DNA from: Erwinia sp. | GTDB taxonomy: Bacteria; Pseudomonadota; Gammaproteobacteria; Enterobacterales; Enterobacteriaceae | Direction of reading: 5' to 3' | Assembly (NCBI GenBank): GCA_003512805.1 | Contig: DOOK01000149.1 | Coordinates: 1 to 7,377 of the forward strand | Length of the DNA: 7,377 nucleotides | Shown: positions 3,633-7,377 of the stretch, piece by piece | Layout of the letters: the number at the start of each line of letters is the position of its first letter | Numbering within the stretch: the stretch's first letter is position 1 | The notes under the pieces: model-generated | Database searches by the model: none | The model's input: the letters and a program-made list of their open reading frames with translations, nothing else | Told to the model about the DNA's origin: nothing | Position numbers and translations under genes: made by a program

Positions 3633-5279
3633 ATGAATGGTGCTCAGTGGGTGGTTCAGGCGTTGCGTGGGCAGGGAGTCGAAACCGTTTTCGGCTATCC
3701 GGGTGGTGCGATTATGCCCGTTTATGATGCGCTTTATGATGGCGGCGTCGAACACCTACTGTGCCGCCATGAGCAGGGTGCTGCCATGGCCGCCATCGGT
3801 TATGCCCGTGCTACCGGAAAAGTTGGCGTGTGTATCGCTACGTCCGGCCCCGGTGCCACCAACCTGATTACCGGACTTGCTGATGCGATGATGGATTCCG
3901 TGCCGGTTGTGGCTATTACCGGACAGGTTGCAGGTGGCCTGATTGGCACCGATGCTTTTCAGGAAATTGATGTGCTTGGCCTGTCGTTGTCCTGTACCAA
4001 ACACAGCTTCCTGGTCGGCTCGCTGGAGGAGCTGCCGGAAGTGATGGCGGAAGCTTTTGCTATCGCTCGCTCCGGTCGTCCCGGCCCTGTGCTGATCGAT
4101 ATTCCTAAAGATATCCAGTTAGCCAGCGGCGAGCTGACGGCCCATTTGGTGGCGGTTGAAGACGAGGCGGAGCATCCATATCATGCGCTTTCGCAGGCGC
4201 GGGCAATGCTGGCCCGGTCTGAAAAACCCGTCCTGTATGTGGGCGGAGGCGTCGGGATGGCAGGCGCTGTAGAAGCCCTGCGGGCCTTCGCTCGCGAAAC
4301 CGGTATTCCTACAGTTGCCACGCTGAAAGGTCTGGGTGCGCCGGATCCTCAGGATACCTGTTACCTGGGGATGCTGGGCATGCACGGCACCAAAGCCGCT
4401 AATTTTGCCGTTCAGCAATGCGACCTGCTGATTGCCGTCGGTGCCCGCTTTGACGATCGGGTAACCGGCAAACTGGATACTTTTGCCCCTGAAGCCAGCG
4501 TTATCCATATGGACATCGATCCTGCCGAGCTGAACAAACTGCGCCAGGCCCATGTGGGATTGCGGGGTGACCTGAATAAGCTGTTACCGGAGCTGGAGCA
4601 GCCGATGGAAATCGACGCATGGCGCGAACACGTACAGGCAATGAAAGCCGATCACAGCTGGCGTTACGATCATCCTGGCCAGGCAATCTACGCACCGCTG
4701 TTTCTGAAGCAGCTCTCTGATCGCAAACCGGCAAGCGCCGTAGTGACGACCGATGTTGGCCAGCATCAGATGTGGACCGCGCAGCATATGAGTTTTAACC
4801 AGCCGGAAGATTTTATTACTTCCAGCGGTCTCGGCACCATGGGCTTCGGTCTGCCAGCGGCTGTTGGTGCACAGGTCGCGCGTCCTGAAGATACGGTGAT
4901 CTGTGTATCGGGCGACGGCTCTTTTATGATGAATGTGCAGGAGCTGGGCACCATCAAGCGCAAGCAGCTGCCGGTAAAAATCGTGCTGCTTGATAACCAA
5001 CGTCTGGGCATGGTTCGCCAGTGGCAGCAGCTGTTTTTTTCAGAACGCTACAGCGAAACCAATCTCTCTGACAACCCCGATTTCCTCATGCTGGCTCGGG
5101 CTTTCGATATTCCCGGGCAGCGTATCACCCGAAAAGACCAGGTTGCCGCCGCATTGGACGCTTTGCTGAACAGCGCAGGGCCTTACATGCTGCATGTCGC
5201 CATTGACGAGCTTGAAAACGTCTGGCCGCTGGTGCCGCCGGGTGCCAGTAACGAAAATATGATGGAGAAAACCTCATGA
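3633..5279 (+). CDS. ilvG: Acetohydroxyacid synthase II, catalytic subunit
   Basis: 548 residues, the full E. coli IlvG length, with no frameshift such as inactivates it in K-12. With IlvM it makes 2-acetolactate from two pyruvates, or 2-aceto-2-hydroxybutyrate from pyruvate and 2-ketobutyrate, using thiamine diphosphate, Mg and structural FAD. The ThDP N domain carries catalytic E47 (CRHEQG). The middle FAD domain contains [11 protein letters not shown] (270-280). The C domain has the ThDP/Mg motif GDGSFMMN (427-434, D428) ending at N455 (LLDN), and W464, linked in AHAS II to 2-ketobutyrate preference. The loop at 100-103 reads AGGL where I recall SAPF in E. coli. ATG 3633 is seven bases after GGGGA and two after ilvX; the longer start at 3597 lacks a ribosome site and is not conserved. 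Isozyme II is resistant to valine feedback. Confidence 0.97.
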   Translation: MNGAQWVVQALRGQGVETVFGYPGGAIMPVYDALYDGGVEHLLCRHEQGAAMAAIGYARATGKVGVCIATSGPGATNLITGLADAMMDSVPVVAITGQVAGGLIGTDAFQEIDVLGLSLSCTKHSFLVGSLEELPEVMAEAFAIARSGRPGPVLIDIPKDIQLASGELTAHLVAVEDEAEHPYHALSQARAMLARSEKPVLYVGGGVGMAGAVEALRAFARETGIPTVATLKGLGAPDPQDTCYLGMLGMHGTKAANFAVQQCDLLIAVGARFDDRVTGKLDTFAPEASVIHMDIDPAELNKLRQAHVGLRGDLNKLLPELEQPMEIDAWREHVQAMKADHSWRYDHPGQAIYAPLFLKQLSDRKPASAVVTTDVGQHQMWTAQHMSFNQPEDFITSSGLGTMGFGLPAAVGAQVARPEDTVICVSGDGSFMMNVQELGTIKRKQLPVKIVLLDNQRLGMVRQWQQLFFSERYSETNLSDNPDFLMLARAFDIPGQRITRKDQVAAALDALLNSAGPYMLHVAIDELENVWPLVPPGASNENMMEKTS

Positions 5280-5533
5280 TGCAGCATCAGTTATCTATAG
5301 AAGCGCGTTTTCGTCCTGAAATCCTGGAACGCATTCTGCGCGTTGTTCGCCATCGTGGCTTCCAGGTTTGCTCGATGAATATGTCTTCCGGCGAAAACAG
5401 CGACAGCATAAATATTGCCATGACCGTTGCCAGCCAGCGTTCGGTCGATTTACTGTCAACTCAGTTAAGCAAGTTGATGGATGTTGCCACCGTTCGCATC
5501 CAACACCAGACAACACAACAAATCCGTGCCTGA
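5276..5533 (+). CDS. ilvM: Acetohydroxyacid synthase II, small subunit
   Basis: 85 residues (87 in E. coli), an ACT-like ferredoxin fold: strand 3-12, helix 13-29 ([17 protein letters not shown]), strand 30-39 (QVCSMNM), strand 44-53 ([10 protein letters not shown]), helix 55-68 ([14 protein letters not shown]), strand 70-78. It binds IlvG and is needed for full synthase activity; it does not confer valine inhibition as the small subunits of isozymes I and III do. Its ATG overlaps the ilvG stop (ATGA, four shared bases) with GGAG at eight bases, implying coupled translation and equal subunit supply. A second ATG follows at 5279, so the first Met may be dispensable. The C terminus (TTQQIRA) matches E. 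coli. Confidence 0.95.
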   Translation: MMQHQLSIEARFRPEILERILRVVRHRGFQVCSMNMSSGENSDSINIAMTVASQRSVDLLSTQLSKLMDVATVRIQHQTTQQIRA

Positions 5534-5551
5534 GCGCGAAAGGAAAGAAGA

Positions 5552-6484
5552 ATGACGAAGAAAGCTGACTTTATCTGGTTCAATGGCGAGATGGTGAAGT
5601 GGGAAGAGGCGAAAGTTAGCGTCATGTCCCACGCGCTGCACTACGGCACCTCTGTTTTTGAAGGCGTCCGTTGCTATGACTCGCACAAAGGCCCGGTAGT
5701 CTTCCGCCATCGTGAACATATGCAGCGTCTGCACGATTCTGCAAAGATCTATCGCTTTCCGGTTAGTCAGAGCGTTGATGAACTGATGGAAGCCTGCCGT
5801 GAGGTGCTGCGCGTCAACAAGCTGACCAGCGCTTATATTCGCCCGCTGGTTTTTGTTGGCGACGTGGGCCTGGGCGTGAACCCGCCGGATGGCTACAGCA
5901 CCGATGTCATCATTGCCGCTTTCCCGTGGGGCGCTTACCTGGGTCCGGAAGCGCTGGAACAAGGGATCGATGCGATGGTTTCCTCCTGGAATCGCGTGGC
6001 GCCTAATACGCTGCCGACCGCCGCGAAAGCGGGCGGAAACTATCTTTCCTCTCTGCTGGTGGGCAGCGAAGCACGTCGTCACGGTTATCAGGAAGGCATC
6101 GCGCTGGACACCCAGGGTTATATCTCTGAAGGCGCGGGTGAAAACCTGTTCGAAGTAAAAGATGGCATTCTGTTTACGCCGCCTTTCACCTCCTCTGCGC
6201 TGCCGGGCATCACGCGCGACGCCATTATCAGGCTGGCAAAAGAGAGGGGCATTGAAGTGCGCGAGCAGGTGCTTTCCCGCGAATCCCTCTATCTGGCTGA
6301 CGAAATCTTTATGTCGGGTACGGCGGCAGAAATTACGCCGGTACGCAGCGTGGATGGCATTCAGGTTGGCGAAGGCAAGCGTGGTCCGGTTACTACCCGC
6401 ATCCAGTCTGCCTTCTTTGGCCTGTTTACCGGCGAAACCGAAGACAAGTGGGGCTGGCTGGATCCGGTATATCCGCAGCAATGA
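5552..6484 (+). CDS. ilvE: Branched-chain amino acid aminotransferase
   Basis: 310 residues (309 in E. coli), a fold-type IV PLP aminotransferase. It performs the last step of isoleucine, valine and leucine synthesis, transferring the amino group from glutamate to the 2-oxo acid, and can act on aromatic substrates. Visible signatures: HALHYGTSVFEGVRCYDSHK (about 27-46), RPLVFVGDVGLGVNPP, the PLP Schiff-base lysine K159 in TAAKAGGNYLSSLLVGSEARR, the PLP Glu in ISEGAGENLF, and phosphate-binding SGTAAEITPVRSVDG near residue 255. The C-terminal tail (LDPVYPQQ) differs from E. coli. It lies 18 bases after ilvM with AGGA (5541-5544) seven bases before ATG, so it is cotranscribed. Confidence 0.97.
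   Translation: MTKKADFIWFNGEMVKWEEAKVSVMSHALHYGTSVFEGVRCYDSHKGPVVFRHREHMQRLHDSAKIYRFPVSQSVDELMEACREVLRVNKLTSAYIRPLVFVGDVGLGVNPPDGYSTDVIIAAFPWGAYLGPEALEQGIDAMVSSWNRVAPNTLPTAAKAGGNYLSSLLVGSEARRHGYQEGIALDTQGYISEGAGENLFEVKDGILFTPPFTSSALPGITRDAIIRLAKERGIEVREQVLSRESLYLADEIFMSGTAAEITPVRSVDGIQVGEGKRGPVTTRIQSAFFGLFTGETEDKWGWLDPVYPQQ
6055..6062 (+). other. Chi recombination hotspot octamer
   Basis: The exact octamer GCTGGTGG lies inside ilvE (codons for LLVG). In enteric bacteria it modulates RecBCD. Its orientation follows the ilv genes, which in E. coli run with replication away from oriC, the usual Chi bias. One octamer in 7.4 kb of coding-rich DNA is unremarkable and partly dictated by codons. Confidence 0.55.
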
Positions 6485-6490
6485 CATTTT

Positions 6491-6512
6491 ACGGGCGTCG
6501 TTTGACGCCCGT
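6491..6512. other. Stable hairpin between ilvE and ilvD
   Basis: ACGGGCGTC (6491-6499) and GACGCCCGT (6504-6512) form a perfect 9-bp GC-rich stem with a GTTT loop, six bases after the ilvE stop and 26 bases before ilvD. The following GTATTATC is not a T-run, so it is not a full intrinsic terminator and the operon continues. It may slow polymerase, protect the ilvGME mRNA from 3' exonucleases, or set different message levels for ilvE and ilvD. Confidence 0.6.
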
Positions 6513-6538
6513 GTATTATCTGATTCTGGAGTGTAAGC

Positions 6539-7377
6539 ATGCCTAAGTACCGTTCCGCCACCACCACTCATGGCCGTAATATGGCCGGTGCCCGCGCGCT
6601 GTGGCGCGCCACGGGTATGACCGACGACGATTTTGGCAAGCCCATCATTGCCGTGGTCAACTCCTTTACGCAGTTCGTACCGGGCCACGTACATTTACGT
6701 GACCTGGGCAAACTGGTTGCTGAGCAGATTGAAGCTTCCGGTGGCGTCGCCAAAGAATTCAACACCATCGCCGTCGATGATGGCATCGCGATGGGGCACG
6801 GCGGGATGCTTTACTCCCTGCCTTCGCGCGAACTGATCGCCGACTCGGTTGAATACATGGTCAACGCCCACTGTGCGGACGCCATGGTTTGTATCTCTAA
6901 CTGCGACAAAATCACGCCGGGAATGCTGATGGCTTCCCTGAGGCTGAATATCCCGGTGATCTTTGTTTCCGGCGGGCCGATGGAAGCCGGAAAGACCAAG
7001 CTCTCCGATAAGATCATCAAGCTGGACCTGGTCGATGCGATGATCCAGGGGGCCAACCCGAACGTCAGCGATGAAGACAGCGACAAGATTGAACGCTCGG
7101 CCTGTCCGACCTGTGGTTCCTGCTCCGGTATGTTCACCGCTAACTCTATGAACTGCCTGACGGAAGCGCTGGGCCTGTCGCAGCCGGGCAACGGCTCGCT
7201 GCTGGCGACCCATGCCGATCGTAAGGAACTGTTCCTGAAAGCAGGCGAGCGCATTGTTGGCCTGGCGAAACGCTACTACGAGCAGGACGACGAAAGCGTA
7301 CTGCCGCGTAATATCGCCAGCAAAGCTGCCTTTGAAAACGCGATGACGCTGGATATCGCGATGGGCGGCTCGACCAA
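6539..7377 (+). CDS. ilvD: Dihydroxyacid dehydratase, 5' part (runs off the window)
   Basis: The first 279 codons of a protein of about 616 residues in E. coli; the frame is open to the window end. IlvD dehydrates 2,3-dihydroxy-isovalerate and 2,3-dihydroxy-3-methylvalerate to the 2-oxo acids that IlvE then aminates. It is an Fe-S enzyme. Expected ligands sit at the same numbers as in E. coli: Mg-binding D81 (VDDGI), cluster Cys122 with D123 and K124 ([10 protein letters not shown]), and Cys195 in [11 protein letters not shown] (189-199). ATG 6539 has GGAG (6528-6531) seven bases upstream. It is cotranscribed with ilvE across a 54-base gap holding a hairpin. ilvA is expected next, outside the window. 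Confidence 0.97.
   Translation, partial: MPKYRSATTTHGRNMAGARALWRATGMTDDDFGKPIIAVVNSFTQFVPGHVHLRDLGKLVAEQIEASGGVAKEFNTIAVDDGIAMGHGGMLYSLPSRELIADSVEYMVNAHCADAMVCISNCDKITPGMLMASLRLNIPVIFVSGGPMEAGKTKLSDKIIKLDLVDAMIQGANPNVSDEDSDKIERSACPTCGSCSGMFTANSMNCLTEALGLSQPGNGSLLATHADRKELFLKAGERIVGLAKRYYEQDDESVLPRNIASKAAFENAMTLDIAMGGST

Noticed and set aside
5465..6694. Minus-strand open frame of 409 codons opposite ilvE
   Set aside because: It lies wholly antisense to ilvE and the start of ilvD, both clearly real. Its composition (rich in Arg, His, Ala, Gln) is typical of the reverse complement of a GC-biased gene, and it shows no family motif.

Overview
The window is a chromosomal segment of a gamma-proteobacterium of the order Enterobacterales. 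Gene order and protein sequences match the Escherichia coli region just clockwise of oriC (end of an rrn/tRNA operon, hdfR, maoP, comM, ilvL-ilvX-ilvG-ilvM-ilvE-ilvD). The proteins resemble E. coli ones closely but not identically; HdfR diverges in its C-terminal half and ComM in scattered stretches. This suggests a relative outside Escherichia/Salmonella. Erwiniaceae (Erwinia/Pantoea) is my best guess, from memory-based comparison only. I see no insertion sequence, prophage, CRISPR array or other transferred DNA: this is conserved core genome.

Layout. Bases 1-42 hold the tail of an upstream plus-strand transcription unit, ending in a strong intrinsic terminator. hdfR (LysR-type regulator, minus strand) follows and is divergent from maoP (plus strand). 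Their 121-bp gap holds a near-consensus hdfR promoter, an inverted repeat over its start point and a 17-bp candidate maoS site. maoP and comM converge on a UUCG-loop terminator. comM (minus strand, AAA+ DNA-branch-migration helicase) is divergent from the ilv operon. Its 322-bp gap from ilvL holds a CRP-S-like site and hairpins on the comM side, and an AT-rich tract, an IHF-like site and the operon promoter on the ilv side.

The ilv operon (3315 to beyond the end) begins with a 32-residue attenuator peptide containing 15 Leu/Val/Ile residues, followed by an antiterminator/terminator pair. Then come the 16-residue ilvX, the large subunit of acetohydroxyacid synthase II (ilvG, intact, unlike the frameshifted K-12 allele), its small subunit (ilvM), branched-chain aminotransferase (ilvE) and the first 279 codons of dihydroxyacid dehydratase (ilvD). 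Together IlvGM, IlvD and IlvE provide three of the four common steps of isoleucine/valine synthesis. The missing reductoisomerase (ilvC) lies elsewhere, as does threonine deaminase (ilvA), expected after ilvD.

Nothing here is a wholly new system. The parts most worth a second look are regulatory or small: the repeat at the hdfR start, the CRP-S-like site before comM, the structured comM-ilvL gap, the poorly understood IlvX peptide, and an unexplained hairpin between ilvE and ilvD.
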